From Bartonella sp. HY038 (GTDB lineage: Bacteria > Pseudomonadota > Alphaproteobacteria > Rhizobiales > Rhizobiaceae), in the NCBI RefSeq assembly GCF_014117425.1, contig NZ_CP059725.1:2046001-2110000 (forward strand): 64,000 bases of DNA, given 5' to 3'. The position numbers and the translations under genes were made by a program. Below, in pieces: positions 1 to 9,244 of this stretch. The stretch's first letter is position 1, and each line of letters starts with the position of its first letter. Under the pieces are notes generated by a model. The model did not search any database and had not been told where the DNA came from. It was given only the letters and a program-made list of their open reading frames with translations.

Positions 1-274
1 AACGCTCGCCAATTGCATGGTTAAGCTCGGCTTGGCGTGTTCCAAACAACTCCGCCATGGTTTGCATGCGCCCTTGCATTTCCGCTTGGGCTTGCAGCAA
101 TGCATTGATATGATAATCATTATGGCGCGCGCGCTCATCGGCCTCAATCTCAATACTTAATTTTTGTCGTAGATTAAGCCTAGAGACGATAATTGCGATA
201 ATGATGACACCAATAAGCACACTGCCAAGCCCAAACATCGCCAGTTCACTTGAGGAAAAATTGCTAATTGGCAT
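1..274 (-). CDS. rmuC: RmuC-family DNA recombination protein, N-terminal part
   Basis: The minus strand reads from an ATG at 274 off the left edge of the window, giving about 91 residues. A single hydrophobic segment near residues 12-32 is followed by a charged, helical, coiled-coil-like stretch ending with a MAELFGTRQAELNHAIGER-type sequence. That is the usual start of alphaproteobacterial RmuC: a membrane anchor, a coiled coil, then a PD-(D/E)XK-like nuclease domain (the nuclease part is outside the window). RmuC is thought to limit inversions and rearrangements at repeats. It faces away from def, as is usual in Hyphomicrobiales. Only the N-terminus is visible, so the call rests on this stretch plus synteny. 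Confidence 0.8.
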   Translation of the reverse strand, partial: MPISNFSSSELAMFGLGSVLIGVIIIAIIVSRLNLRQKLSIEIEADERARHNDYHINALLQAQAEMQGRMQTMAELFGTRQAELNHAIGER

Positions 275-604
275 GGAGTACCAGTCTTTCAAATTGTAAA
301 ATACGAATCAAATTGTGTAACAATATTAAATAAAACAGAAACAAAAATCGATCAAAACATGAACATAGTATTTTAATTATTGTTGACAGACTTGATAACA
401 GCTAATATGTGCTCAAACTTTACACTTGCAACATGTTGGGGTAAATTCGCCAAACTTTATATTCTGTCCATTTTAAAATTTGAGTGGCAGACTATATGGA
501 TTGCACTTAAATATTCATCTTTTTCATTTGGTTTTACGCAAAATCAAATGCGCTCACTTTAAAACATATAAAATTGCTTATTTGCAGTTGGTTAGCTGAA
601 GGCC
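275..604. other. Intergenic region between rmuC and def
   Basis: This is a 330-base AT-rich divergent spacer. A TTGACA hexamer at 383-388 could be a -35 element for def, with a weak TATGTG at 406-411 seventeen bases later. A 60-codon open frame at 380-562 has no ribosome binding site and an unremarkable composition, so I do not call it. No RNA gene was recognised. Confidence 0.4.
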
Positions 605-1129
605 ATGTCTATAAAACCGATTATTATTTTGCCCGATCCAATTTTGCGGGAAATATCAAAACCAGTTGAAAACATTAATGACGCGTTACGCCAACTTGCT
701 GATGATATGCTTGAAACCATGTATGCAGCGCCGGGCATTGGCCTTGCGGCTATACAAATTGCTGAGCCTATACGCCTTTTAGTCATGGATGTTGCTGATA
801 AAGACCAGCCTAAAGCACCAATGGTGATGTTTAACCCTAAAGTCATTTGGTCGTCGGATGAGCGTAATACTTATGAAGAAGGTTGCCTTTCCATTCCTGA
901 TTATTATGCCGAAGTAGAACGCCCTAAAATGGTGCGCGTTACCTATATTGATCTTAATGGCAAGGCACAAGAAATTGCCGCTGATGACCTTTTAGCCACC
1001 TGTGTCCAACATGAAATAGACCATTTGGATGGTAAGCTTTTTATCGACCATTTATCACGTATCAAGCGCGAGATGGTGGTAAAGAAATTTAAAAAGCGGG
1101 CAAAAGAACAAGGCGAAAAGGTATTATAA
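605..1129 (+). CDS. def: Peptide deformylase
   Basis: This 174-residue protein removes the N-formyl group from nascent proteins in the cytoplasm. The three family motifs are present in order: GIGLAAIQI near residue 44 (usual form GxGLAAxQ), EEGCLSIP near 90 with the metal-binding cysteine, and QHEIDHLDG near 135 with the two metal-binding histidines and catalytic glutamate. The length is normal. The stop codon overlaps the ATG of fmt (TAATG), so the two are translationally coupled. This matches the usual pairing of deformylase with the formyltransferase that makes its substrate. The isoleucine in place of proline in motif 1 is a minor variant and leaves the metal site intact. Confidence 0.96.
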   Translation: MSIKPIIILPDPILREISKPVENINDALRQLADDMLETMYAAPGIGLAAIQIAEPIRLLVMDVADKDQPKAPMVMFNPKVIWSSDERNTYEEGCLSIPDYYAEVERPKMVRVTYIDLNGKAQEIAADDLLATCVQHEIDHLDGKLFIDHLSRIKREMVVKKFKKRAKEQGEKVL

Positions 1130-2052
1130 TGCGGCTATGTTTTATGGGCACACCCGATTTTTCGGTGACGATTCTTGATGCTTTGGTCAAAGCTGGTCAT
1201 GAAATTGTTGCAGTTTATAGCCAACCGCCGCGCCCAGCCGGTCGCCGTGGGCTTGAATTTACGCCATCACCCGTACAAAATCGCGCGGAAATTTTAGGGC
1301 TTCCGGTCTTTACGCCAAAAAGCTTGAAATCTCAAGAAGAGCAACAAAAATTTGCGGCCTTAAACTTGGATGCCGCGATAGTGGTTGCCTATGGTCTATT
1401 ATTACCCAAAGCTATTTTGGATGCGCCACGTCTTGGCTGCTATAATGGCCATGCGTCCCTTTTGCCGCGTTGGCGTGGTGCTGCCCCAATTCAACGTGCG
1501 ATTATGGCTGGTGACAGCGAAACTGGCATGATGATTATGAAAATGGATGAGGGGTTGGATACTGGCCCTGTTGCCCTAACGCAATCGATTACCATTGGCG
1601 AGGAAATGACTGCAGGACAATTGCATGATGCATTATCGCAAATAGGTGCAGACTTAATGGTGAAAGCCATGGACTTGCTGGATAAAGGTGAACTTCCCCT
1701 CACCCAACAAAGCAATGAAGGCATCACTTACGCACAAAAAATTAGCAAGCAAGAAACCCGTATTGATTGGGCGCAGCCAGTACGCAGCGTACAAAAGCAA
1801 ATTTGTGGCCTTGCGCCTTTTCCAGGTAGCTGGTGCGAAATGGATATTGGTGGCCGTGTTGAGCGCGTAAAAATTCTTGGTGCTAAACTTGGTGAAAAAG
1901 CGCTAGGTGAAATTGCAAGCTTTGATCGCCAAGACTGCTCGGTTCAATGCCAAGATGGCAAAGTTATTTTGACAAGATTGCAAAAAGCTGGTGGTAAACC
2001 ATTAAATAGTGATGAGTTTTTGCGCGGCAATGTTGTAACAAGCATCATTTAA
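1129..2052 (+). CDS. fmt: Methionyl-tRNA formyltransferase
   Basis: This 307-residue protein transfers a formyl group from 10-formyl-tetrahydrofolate to Met-tRNA(fMet). It opens with an [12 protein letters not shown]ossmann start. The catalytic region reads [18 protein letters not shown], with the conserved His and SLLP motif, followed by [10 protein letters not shown]. The C-terminal OB-like tRNA-binding domain follows, with PFPGSW. Its ATG overlaps the def stop codon, and truA follows 22 bases downstream. All catalytic motifs are intact. Confidence 0.96.
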   Translation: MRLCFMGTPDFSVTILDALVKAGHEIVAVYSQPPRPAGRRGLEFTPSPVQNRAEILGLPVFTPKSLKSQEEQQKFAALNLDAAIVVAYGLLLPKAILDAPRLGCYNGHASLLPRWRGAAPIQRAIMAGDSETGMMIMKMDEGLDTGPVALTQSITIGEEMTAGQLHDALSQIGADLMVKAMDLLDKGELPLTQQSNEGITYAQKISKQETRIDWAQPVRSVQKQICGLAPFPGSWCEMDIGGRVERVKILGAKLGEKALGEIASFDRQDCSVQCQDGKVILTRLQKAGGKPLNSDEFLRGNVVTSII

Positions 2053-2074
2053 CTAATAAAAATAGGATTGTGAT

Positions 2075-2818
2075 TTGCCTCGCTATAAGCTTTTAATTGA
2101 ATATGATGGCACGCCTTACGCTGGTTGGCAAAGGCAGGATAATCTTGCAAGTGTCCAAGGGGCAATTGAAAGCGCTATTTTTAAATTTACAGGCGAAAAT
2201 CCAACCATTACGACAGCAGGACGTACCGATGCAGGAGTGCATGCTTTAGGACAAATTGCTCATGTTGATTTGACCAAGGAATGGCGCAGTGACACGGTGC
2301 GTGATGCTTGTAATGCCCATCTCATTCAAAATCGCGACACGGTATCAATCCTTGCTGTTGAGCTTGTTGATGAAGAGTTTAATGCACGGTTTTCAGCTTT
2401 AAAGCGCCATTATCATTATCGTATTTTAAATCGTCGCTCCCATACCTCTCTTGATGCCATGCGCGTTTGGTGGGTGCCAAAACCACTTGACAGCGATAAA
2501 ATGCATGAGTCAGCGCAAAGGCTTTTAGGAAGGCATGATTTTACCACTTTTCGCTCGACCCAATGTCAAGCCAAAAGTCCTATTCGAACCCTTGATCGAT
2601 TAGATGTAATTCGCAATGGCGACTATATTGATATTTATGCCAGTGCGCGTGCCTTTTTGCACAATCAGATAAGATCTTTTGCCGGCACGTTAATGGATGT
2701 TGGCACATTGCGGTTTACCGCTGATGATGTTGAGGCAGCATTACTTGCTAAGGACAGGCAACGCTGCGGTGTTGTTGCCCCACCCCATGGGCTTTATTTA
2801 ACTGGTGTTGATTACTGA
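2075..2818 (+). CDS. truA: tRNA pseudouridine(38-40) synthase TruA
   Basis: This 247-residue pseudouridine synthase modifies positions 38-40 of the tRNA anticodon arm. The catalytic aspartate lies in [14 protein letters not shown] near residue 48. The protein begins [20 protein letters not shown], the standard TruA start, so the start codon must be the TTG at 2075. An AGGA at about 2063-2067 is well placed upstream and no in-frame ATG fits. It is the third gene of def-fmt-truA, and its end lies only 16 bases from the convergent NADAR gene. Confidence 0.95.
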   Translation: MPRYKLLIEYDGTPYAGWQRQDNLASVQGAIESAIFKFTGENPTITTAGRTDAGVHALGQIAHVDLTKEWRSDTVRDACNAHLIQNRDTVSILAVELVDEEFNARFSALKRHYHYRILNRRSHTSLDAMRVWWVPKPLDSDKMHESAQRLLGRHDFTTFRSTQCQAKSPIRTLDRLDVIRNGDYIDIYASARAFLHNQIRSFAGTLMDVGTLRFTADDVEAALLAKDRQRCGVVAPPHGLYLTGVDY

Positions 2819-2833
2819 TAATTTTTGTCACCG

Positions 2834-3502
2834 TTAAGCATAAAGATTAAATGCTTTTGAAAAGCCAATTGGATCAGACAAAAAATCATCAATCTTGTCA
2901 TTGCTATAAAGTGAAATACTCAAAGCTAATGTTCGCGCCTGACAACTAAATGATTTTTTGGGATTAAATTCAATATCGCTAAATGCATCATAATTTTTAT
3001 TAGCAAAATTGTCTTTTAGCGCAGCATTATTTTCTTCGGTAAAGAGTATTTTTGTGTAAAGCCAATCATAAAAAAGACTGGTTGGATTTAGGGGATAATC
3101 TTTACCATCATAGCTAAATTTTATCATTTTTCCTGATGTTTTTAGTCGCGGATCTTTTTTAGCCTCTCGCGGTGTTACACTCAGAAGGTCTTTAAACTGA
3201 ATATCTCCTTCAAAGACTTTGCTGCTTTGAAAAAGATTTTCAACTGCAATCCCCTTATCATTGCGTAAGAAAAAAGCACTTAAATCCAATCCAATAGCTT
3301 CATCTGACTTGCTTGATGCTTCCAAAACAGACCTTATACCAGCCTGCCCTGCTTTTTCATGTAGGCTGGCAATAGAGCGCTTTCTAACCGCGCTACTCAT
3401 ACCCATATGCCAATCAAAAGTAATTTCCTTGGTTATAACCGCAGGACTATTTCTATTAGGAATAAAAATCGGCCGCTTTGCTGAACCAATATTTTTTTGC
3501 AT
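2834..3502 (-). CDS. NADAR-family ADP-ribose hydrolase (DarT1-associated NADAR antitoxin type), orphan
   Basis: This protein of about 222 residues resembles, from memory, the NADAR proteins paired with the DNA ADP-ribosyltransferase toxin DarT1 (formerly DUF6977). Recognisable pieces are KRPIFIPN near the start, a GMSSAVRKRSIASLH segment, LEASSKSDEAIGLDLSAF, VENLFQSSKVFE, FYDWLY, and SDIEFNPKKSFSCQAR. Known members remove ADP-ribose from guanine in DNA. I chose the ATG at 3502, with AGGA eight bases upstream, over the TTG at 3520. No DarT-like toxin is adjacent: one neighbour is truA and the other is a sulfur transporter. The gene therefore looks solitary. The family call is from recall, not a search. 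Confidence 0.72.
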   Translation of the reverse strand: MQKNIGSAKRPIFIPNRNSPAVITKEITFDWHMGMSSAVRKRSIASLHEKAGQAGIRSVLEASSKSDEAIGLDLSAFFLRNDKGIAVENLFQSSKVFEGDIQFKDLLSVTPREAKKDPRLKTSGKMIKFSYDGKDYPLNPTSLFYDWLYTKILFTEENNAALKDNFANKNYDAFSDIEFNPKKSFSCQARTLALSISLYSNDKIDDFLSDPIGFSKAFNLYA

Positions 3503-3734
3503 GACAAATCCTACTATCAAATCTATTGGAAGTTTTAATTAATGAGAATAGTCCGTTTTTTTGCTTTAATGTAAATATTTTTGCAATGGAATGCATTTTA
3601 TAGATACATGGCGTAAAGTCTATTCATTTGTAAGCAAAATACTTATTTCAATATTAACAATTTAAAAAATCAATACTCGACAACTACATGCAATATGCCT
3701 AAAAGATCATCATTATCAAATGAAAGGAACTGCC

Positions 3735-4952
3735 ATGTACACGGTCGTGTCTGGTCAGACAAAAAAGCTGTCAGCTTATCTGACTTTTTCTAAAATCATC
3801 TCAATTCTATTTCTTCTTTTAAGTGCCGCTTTTATCGCTTTTACCTATGGTTGGCGACAAGGCCTATTATTATTGGTGGGCGGTGCACTTGGCATTACAC
3901 TTTATCATGCAGCCTTTGGCTTTACCTCCGCATGGCGGGTTTTTATCCGCGATGGACGTGGGCGCGGGTTAAGAGTGCAAATGCTTATGCTTGCCATTGC
4001 TGTTTGCTTATTTTTTCCAACTCTTGCAGGTGGAAGCTTTTTTGGCATTCCCGTTGTTGGAATAAGCGCACCGTTAAGCCTTGCGGTTATTATCGGCGCA
4101 TTTATGTTTGGCATCGGCATGCAGCTTGGCGGCGGCTGTGCCTCTGGCGTTCTCTTTACCGCAGGCGGCGGGAGCGCCCGCATGTTGGTTGTATTGTTTT
4201 TCTTTGTATTAGGGGCACTTATTTCCACTGCCCATGCGCCTTTTTGGAATGCGGTTCCTGCTCTTAAAGCCGTTTCGTTACTCACAAGCTTTGGCCTTTG
4301 GGCTGGCATGACAATTTCGCTTGCTTTGTTTGCTATAATATCGCTTTTGACCCTTTGGGTGGAAAAGCGTAAATATGGCATAGTTGAAACAGAAAAGCCT
4401 TCTAACAGCCACGGATTTTTACGATTTTTACGCGGTCCTTGGCCTCTTATATGGGGGGCAATTGCCCTTGCCTTACTCAATTATGTAACACTTATTGTTT
4501 CTGGCAGGCCATGGACGGTTGCTGGTGCTTTTCCTATATGGGGCGCAAAAATTGCTACTATGTTGGGTGTTGATGTTGGCTCATGGGCTTTTTGGCAAAA
4601 TCCAAGCAATGCAAAAAAACTAACTTCAAGTATTTTTACCAATGTGCAAACCGTCATGGATTTTGGCATTATTGTTGGCGCAATGTTAGCTGCAACCCTT
4701 GCAGGGCGGTTTAAACCAACCCTAAAAATGTCTTTTGGATCTTTTTGTGCGGCTATCATTGGCGGTTTATTGCTGGGCTATGGCGCAAGAATTGCCTATG
4801 GTTGTAATATTGGCGCTTATTTTTCTGGCATTGCCTCGGGCAGCTTACATGGTTGGCTATGGCTTATTGCAGCCTTTTTTGGCAATATTGTTGGTGTCTA
4901 TGCCCGCCCATTATTTGGACTTGAGGCTAAGGCTGTAGCGCAAAGCTGCTAA
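3735..4952 (+). CDS. YeeE/YedE family sulfur-compound (thiosulfate) transporter
   Basis: This is a polytopic inner-membrane protein of about 405 residues with roughly ten hydrophobic segments. Two similar halves each carry a glycine-rich cysteine motif: GMQLGGGCASG near residue 130 and RIAYGCNIGAYFSG near 355. This duplicated arrangement is typical of the YeeE/YedE (DUF395) family, whose member TsuA imports thiosulfate through conserved cysteines. The ATG at 3735 is preferred over the one at 3720 because AAAGGA sits seven bases before it. No TusA-like partner gene is adjacent, so the substrate is inferred from the family only. A hairpin terminator follows. Confidence 0.85.
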   Translation: MYTVVSGQTKKLSAYLTFSKIISILFLLLSAAFIAFTYGWRQGLLLLVGGALGITLYHAAFGFTSAWRVFIRDGRGRGLRVQMLMLAIAVCLFFPTLAGGSFFGIPVVGISAPLSLAVIIGAFMFGIGMQLGGGCASGVLFTAGGGSARMLVVLFFFVLGALISTAHAPFWNAVPALKAVSLLTSFGLWAGMTISLALFAIISLLTLWVEKRKYGIVETEKPSNSHGFLRFLRGPWPLIWGAIALALLNYVTLIVSGRPWTVAGAFPIWGAKIATMLGVDVGSWAFWQNPSNAKKLTSSIFTNVQTVMDFGIIVGAMLAATLAGRFKPTLKMSFGSFCAAIIGGLLLGYGARIAYGCNIGAYFSGIASGSLHGWLWLIAAFFGNIVGVYARPLFGLEAKAVAQSC

Positions 4953-4976
4953 TTTAGTTTCATCCGCAATGCAAAA

Positions 4977-5020
4977 AAACGAGTACTTTTCTTGATAGTT
5001 AAGTGCTCGTTTTAAAATTC
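4977..5020 (+). terminator. Rho-independent terminator after the YeeE-type gene
   Basis: A 12-base stem (4977-4988 with 5001-5012, one G:U pair) is followed by a T run. It lies between convergent genes, and flanking A/T runs may let it act in both directions. Its core GAG-NAC/GTGCTC recurs in other terminators of this window. Confidence 0.8.
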
Positions 5021-5034
5021 ATTAAATTACCGTT

Positions 5035-6021
5035 TTATATTAATAACGTCATTTGACCTTCTGGCAAATTAATCAGCTCGTTTGGCGTTTCAATGATACG
5101 GTCAATCATTGGACGAAAAAGATCGAGTGGTGATTTTGCATAAGGCGGATTGCCAGCAAGGTGGCGGTTATTGGTTGCGTCTTTCATAATGTCTTGATCT
5201 TGTGAAATGACTTTACGCATAATCGGTATGAGAAATAATCCTTTAACATAGCCAAGACCATGCTGCTTGGGACCACGAAAGACAGCAAAGCCCTTATATT
5301 GGTTATCAATTTCGCGGCTAAAATAAGCGGTTAAACACAAGCTTAAACCTTGCTTGCCATAATATTCAAGGCTTACTGTGCCGGGCAATTCAAAACGATT
5401 AATGGCATGGCTGCGTTGTGGTTCTAATAGACGGGACAAAAAGCCATTTTGCTTTTCTTCACCTTGATGGCGAATAATTAAAACACTGTTTTCAACGCTT
5501 GCGGTAAATGTCACCGAATTTTTGCTTGCATTGGATCCGCGCACGATACCCTTATGGACAAAAAGTGTATGGATGGGATCAAGGACATTTTCCACCACAT
5601 CCGCTAAATTTGAAATGGCATCATTTTCCATAATATATTGGGCATAGGGTTGATCGTCCCAAATAATTTCTGGCAAATTACCGGCGCTTTCTTCATCTTG
5701 GGTAATGAAGATAAGCCCATTATGCTCTTTAGCGGTGAAATTGCGTAAAAAGCGGCGTGGCAATTCACCATCATAAAGCGGCACTTCTTTGCATGCACCT
5801 TTTTTATCAAAGCGCCAACCATGATAGGGGCATTCTACCGTGTTATCGACAACGCGCCCTTTTGATAGTGATGCACCGCGATGCGGACACATATCTTTTA
5901 AACAGCCAATACCTTCCTTGCTGCGAAACAGCACTAAAGCCTCGCCCTCAAACATAATACGGACGGGCTTTTTCTTTAACTTATCGGCTATATAAACGGC
6001 ATGCCAAAAATGTTTTGTCAT
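5035..6021 (-). CDS. Rieske non-heme iron oxygenase, alpha-subunit type
   Basis: This 328-residue protein has an N-terminal Rieske domain with ligands C45/H47 (CPHRG) and C64/H67 (CPYHGW), which bind a [2Fe-2S] cluster. A catalytic domain follows with the mononuclear-iron motif NVLDPIHTLFVH (H151, H156), preceded by a conserved N-x2-D region. Such enzymes hydroxylate, demethylate or desaturate small molecules and need a separate reductase, which is not encoded nearby. The start codon overlaps the stop of the upstream DUF3419 gene (ATGA), so it is translationally coupled. As the last gene of a six-gene operon it probably performs a late oxidation. The substrate is unknown. Confidence 0.9.
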   Translation of the reverse strand: MTKHFWHAVYIADKLKKKPVRIMFEGEALVLFRSKEGIGCLKDMCPHRGASLSKGRVVDNTVECPYHGWRFDKKGACKEVPLYDGELPRRFLRNFTAKEHNGLIFITQDEESAGNLPEIIWDDQPYAQYIMENDAISNLADVVENVLDPIHTLFVHKGIVRGSNASKNSVTFTASVENSVLIIRHQGEEKQNGFLSRLLEPQRSHAINRFELPGTVSLEYYGKQGLSLCLTAYFSREIDNQYKGFAVFRGPKQHGLGYVKGLFLIPIMRKVISQDQDIMKDATNNRHLAGNPPYAKSPLDLFRPMIDRIIETPNELINLPEGQMTLLI

Positions 6022-7088
6022 AATAGGCTCCCAATAGTTCCAACTCGGATATCATAAATAATGGCGCGATCTTGACGGGTAAGCTCGCATGATAATTCTT
6101 CATTTATGTGGATATTTTCAAAGGGTAGTGGCAATGGATTAAGCAAAATGCGCTCACAAAATATGGCATCTTTACTCGCGCTGCTAATTACACCTTGCCA
6201 GCAAGCCTTATAGGTTTCTAATGTGCAATAAGAGCCAAAATCAGAAATTGAAAAGCCATCGATTAACCCCAAATTCATTTCCGGTAATTGATGAAGTCCG
6301 CCATTTACAATTTTCATTTTTGGTAAATTATCGCGCAATGATTGATAGCGATCTTTCGCCATATGATAGGGTAAGCCTTGGCTAACATCATGATACCCAC
6401 GCAACATTAACGAGGCAAAATCACTATCGCGAAAGAAAAATTCGCCTGCACTATTTTGAAACTTTTGTGCAAGTTGTTTTTCTACCTCTTCACGCGATGG
6501 AATAAATGCACCGCCCGGTTCACCAATAATATGGGTCCAGATGAAGCGATGGGACAAAAATTTAACACCGCTGCGCCAAATACCTTGGTTAAATTCGCGG
6601 TTCCATATTGCTTGTTGTTCTTCAAGTGTGGATGCGGCAAATAAAGCATTAACCGCCTTACCTTTCATGACGCGCAATGTTTTTGCGGTAAAATTCAAGA
6701 CTTTTTCCCAGAGCCCACAATACCAAATACCATTTTTAATGAGTTTGGTATTTTTATCCCAATAGTCGCGTGCTTCAGCCGTTAATTCACCTCGCAATAA
6801 ATGATAAGTATTAAGGCGGCCTTTAGCGGGTAAAAGCCCGACAAAGCTTAAATAATCATCATAGTCTAGGGTTTTAATTGCTAGCATCTTAAGCATAAGC
6901 ATGGCATTTTGGGCAAAGCTTAAATCAAGAGCAATGACTTCTTGTGCATTGGTAAAAAGCATATCAAGCGGCCGTGTACCTGAACCGGTCAAGCATAAAA
7001 GACTTTGAGATACATCTTGCAGCGCTTGTAGCTCGCTTTTTCCATCCTCATTTGAGGAGGAAAAATTAAGGTTGTTAAAAAAGCTCAT
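6018..7088 (-). CDS. DUF3419 family (BtaA-like) SAM-dependent transferase
   Basis: This 356-residue protein carries the DUF3419 start: a GSGTRPLDMLF glycine-rich loop near residue 35, VIALDLSFAQNAML near 52 (SAM site) and a following LDYDDYLSFVG segment. The family includes BtaA, which moves a 3-amino-3-carboxypropyl group from S-adenosylmethionine to diacylglycerol in betaine lipid synthesis. No BtaB-like N-methyltransferase is adjacent, so the classical betaine-lipid pathway is not shown here. Position between the adenylating enzyme and the Rieske oxygenase suggests it decorates a product of the operon. The acceptor is inference. It is soluble, with no signal peptide. Confidence 0.78.
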   Translation of the reverse strand: MSFFNNLNFSSSNEDGKSELQALQDVSQSLLCLTGSGTRPLDMLFTNAQEVIALDLSFAQNAMLMLKMLAIKTLDYDDYLSFVGLLPAKGRLNTYHLLRGELTAEARDYWDKNTKLIKNGIWYCGLWEKVLNFTAKTLRVMKGKAVNALFAASTLEEQQAIWNREFNQGIWRSGVKFLSHRFIWTHIIGEPGGAFIPSREEVEKQLAQKFQNSAGEFFFRDSDFASLMLRGYHDVSQGLPYHMAKDRYQSLRDNLPKMKIVNGGLHQLPEMNLGLIDGFSISDFGSYCTLETYKACWQGVISSASKDAIFCERILLNPLPLPFENIHINEELSCELTRQDRAIIYDIRVGTIGSLL

Positions 7089-7121
7089 ATCATCCCCACT
7101 ATTTCAATAATAACGCTATAT

Positions 7122-8408
7122 TTATTTGTGATGTTGATGTTGGTTGATAATGCGCCGCAACTTCCCCTTTGGCGGCGGCGTTAAAACTTGTTGTTCGATA
7201 ATAAATGTTTGTGAAATATTAAACCTGTCCAATAGGTTTTCAAAAGCAAAGTTAAGATCTATCAGGCTTTGCGCATCAATATGGGGCGGCAAAGTTATGA
7301 CAATTGCGCCATCTTTGCGGTAAATAAGCCTAAAATCTTCGATTTGTTTTGATGCATCAAGGATAGAGTTGCGCATAATATCTGGTGTTAAAGTAACAAG
7401 CCGCCCATCACGTGCGCGCAGTTTAAAAACATCATCCATACGGCCAACAACTTCGCTAATGCGGCGCATGGGTGAACCACAAGGGCATGGTCTTTCATCA
7501 AGGCGCAAAACATCATTCATGCGATAACGGGCCATAATTTGCGTATTGCGAATAAAATCTGTAATGATTGGCGTAACCAAGCCATCATCACTAACGGCTT
7601 CGCACTCAAAATGCATGCTGTCTTCGCAAAGATGAAGATTGCCATGCTCGCACGGCGTTGCCAATAAGCCTTCCGATGCCATATAGATTTCTTGGCACTT
7701 AACGCCAAAGGCTTCGTCAATAATTTTCCGGTCACATGGATCCAACACCTCTGCACCGCTAAAGACGCGTTTTAGCGGCAACTTAAAGCCACTATCCACC
7801 AAAAAGCGCAAAAGATGTGGCGGTGCAATTAATGTATCAGGGGCATAGGCCGCCAATTTGTCGGCGACACATTCCAAGCCGTCATTTAAGTTAAAAAACT
7901 GCAATTGTAACCGCCATAAATGATTGGCTGATTGATAAATTGGCGTTGCGGTGGGTAAGGCAACTGCAATTTTTGCGCCTTGGCGTGGATATCGGGGTAA
8001 CAGCTTTGCAAGAATAGTGCCAAGCCAAATATATTTTTCACGCTCGCTAATAGTATAAAGGCTGCGATTGCCACTCGTGCCGGTACTCATACCAATGGTG
8101 TAATTTTTCGGCTGATCATTATCATGCAATTTTTGCCGCAACTCATCGCCGCTCATTTTGAGGCGATTGAAATCGGCAAAATTATCCATCATGATTTTTT
8201 TGTCGATAATCGGTAAATCCTCTAAAGCCCTAAAATTTTTGTCCTTATAAAAACCAACCTTACCAATATCTTTACTAATTAAACGCGCTAAATTTTTGTC
8301 TTGCCATTTCGTTAATTGCTCTTCTGTCTTAAGTGCCTTTTTTAACTTTAAAACCTGATAAAAGCTTTGCAACGCAAAACGTTTGGTAAATAAATGCTCA
8401 AACATCAC
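7122..8408 (-). CDS. CapK/F390 synthetase-related adenylate-forming enzyme
   Basis: This 428-residue protein has the layout of the phenylacetate-CoA ligase/CapK branch of adenylate-forming enzymes. The P-loop-like GMSTGTSGNRSLY lies near residue 106, a GAEVLDP motif near 222, a MASEGLLATPC stretch near 245, and RYRMNDVL with a CPCGSP cysteine cluster near 305-320. Such proteins activate carboxylates as acyl-adenylates, with or without transfer to CoA. Its ATG overlaps the MBL-fold gene's stop codon (ATGA). In this operon it may act where OleC acts in olefin/beta-lactone clusters, but that is inference, since sequence class and length differ from classic OleC. Confidence 0.8.
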   Translation of the reverse strand: MMFEHLFTKRFALQSFYQVLKLKKALKTEEQLTKWQDKNLARLISKDIGKVGFYKDKNFRALEDLPIIDKKIMMDNFADFNRLKMSGDELRQKLHDNDQPKNYTIGMSTGTSGNRSLYTISEREKYIWLGTILAKLLPRYPRQGAKIAVALPTATPIYQSANHLWRLQLQFFNLNDGLECVADKLAAYAPDTLIAPPHLLRFLVDSGFKLPLKRVFSGAEVLDPCDRKIIDEAFGVKCQEIYMASEGLLATPCEHGNLHLCEDSMHFECEAVSDDGLVTPIITDFIRNTQIMARYRMNDVLRLDERPCPCGSPMRRISEVVGRMDDVFKLRARDGRLVTLTPDIMRNSILDASKQIEDFRLIYRKDGAIVITLPPHIDAQSLIDLNFAFENLLDRFNISQTFIIEQQVLTPPPKGKLRRIINQHQHHK

Positions 8409-9244
8409 GCTTCCCCTTTTTCAACATAGTGATGAGTTAATGCGAGATGAGAACTGTCATAGGAGTTGGTTGAGGGATCATGGCACAAAACAAGGCTATA
8501 ACCTTGTTGAATAAAATCCTTGACGGTTGCATGACTGAGCTGAGCCTCATCGCAATTAAAACTCACCATGCGCATGGCAAAACTTTGTCTTCGATCTTGT
8601 AAATTGCAAGCCAACCAATCAACATCAACCGCATAAAGCAAAGGTGGTGATAATTTTGGCCATAAAAGCCCAAAATGGCCAATATCATGCCCGGGCAAAG
8701 GCAAGGCGAGCAACGAGCCATCACCCAAAATATCATAGGTTTGATGGTTGTTTATCGTAATGATCTCGCAGTCTTCGATAAAACAAAGTCGCTCTTCAAA
8801 ATCATCCGGCAATAATTCACTAAAGTGGCCATGGCGCCATTGGTTGAAATTTGACGCTCGTTTAAATTGCTCAAATCCTATGCGGCTTGCTAAAAAACAT
8901 GAATTTGGAAAATCCTTAACGCCGGCAATATGATCGGCATGAAAATGCGTTAAAATAACAAGGCTAATATCGCCTTTCAGCTGACTTAAAACTGTTTCAC
9001 ATAGACCTAACGCATGAAGCTTAGGGCGCAAAAGCGCATTGTAAATTTTTAATGGCAATGAGCGGCTCTCACCCCGTGTAACTCGGTGGCTATAACCGGT
9101 ATCAATAACAATATTGTCATGATTTTCTGTTTCATATAGTCCCCAACGCACGCAAAAATGTTGTTTTTTAAAACCACCATGGCGTGCGACCATGCCTTTC
9201 GGGGCGCTGACCCATGCGCTATTAAAAAAACGAGGCGCCTTCAT
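8405..9244 (-). CDS. MBL-fold metallo-hydrolase
   Basis: This 279-residue protein contains THFHADHIAG near residue 98 (the HxHxDH metal motif), a PLPGHDIGHFG segment near 180 and YAVDVDW near 200, as in two-metal metallo-beta-lactamase-fold hydrolases. There is no signal peptide, so it is cytoplasmic. It is coupled to both neighbours by four-base ATGA overlaps, arguing for a role in the same pathway. Members of this fold hydrolyse thioesters, lactones and phosphoesters. In this setting a thioester or beta-lactone hydrolase is the natural guess. The precise substrate cannot be read from sequence. Confidence 0.85.
   Translation of the reverse strand: MKAPRFFNSAWVSAPKGMVARHGGFKKQHFCVRWGLYETENHDNIVIDTGYSHRVTRGESRSLPLKIYNALLRPKLHALGLCETVLSQLKGDISLVILTHFHADHIAGVKDFPNSCFLASRIGFEQFKRASNFNQWRHGHFSELLPDDFEERLCFIEDCEIITINNHQTYDILGDGSLLALPLPGHDIGHFGLLWPKLSPPLLYAVDVDWLACNLQDRRQSFAMRMVSFNCDEAQLSHATVKDFIQQGYSLVLCHDPSTNSYDSSHLALTHHYVEKGEA

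Noticed and set aside
380..562. 60-codon frame upstream of def
   Set aside because: No ribosome binding site, unusual composition, and it overlaps the likely promoter region.
3905..4480. 191-codon minus-strand frame inside the YeeE-type gene
   Set aside because: Shadow of a membrane-protein gene with clear family motifs on the other strand.
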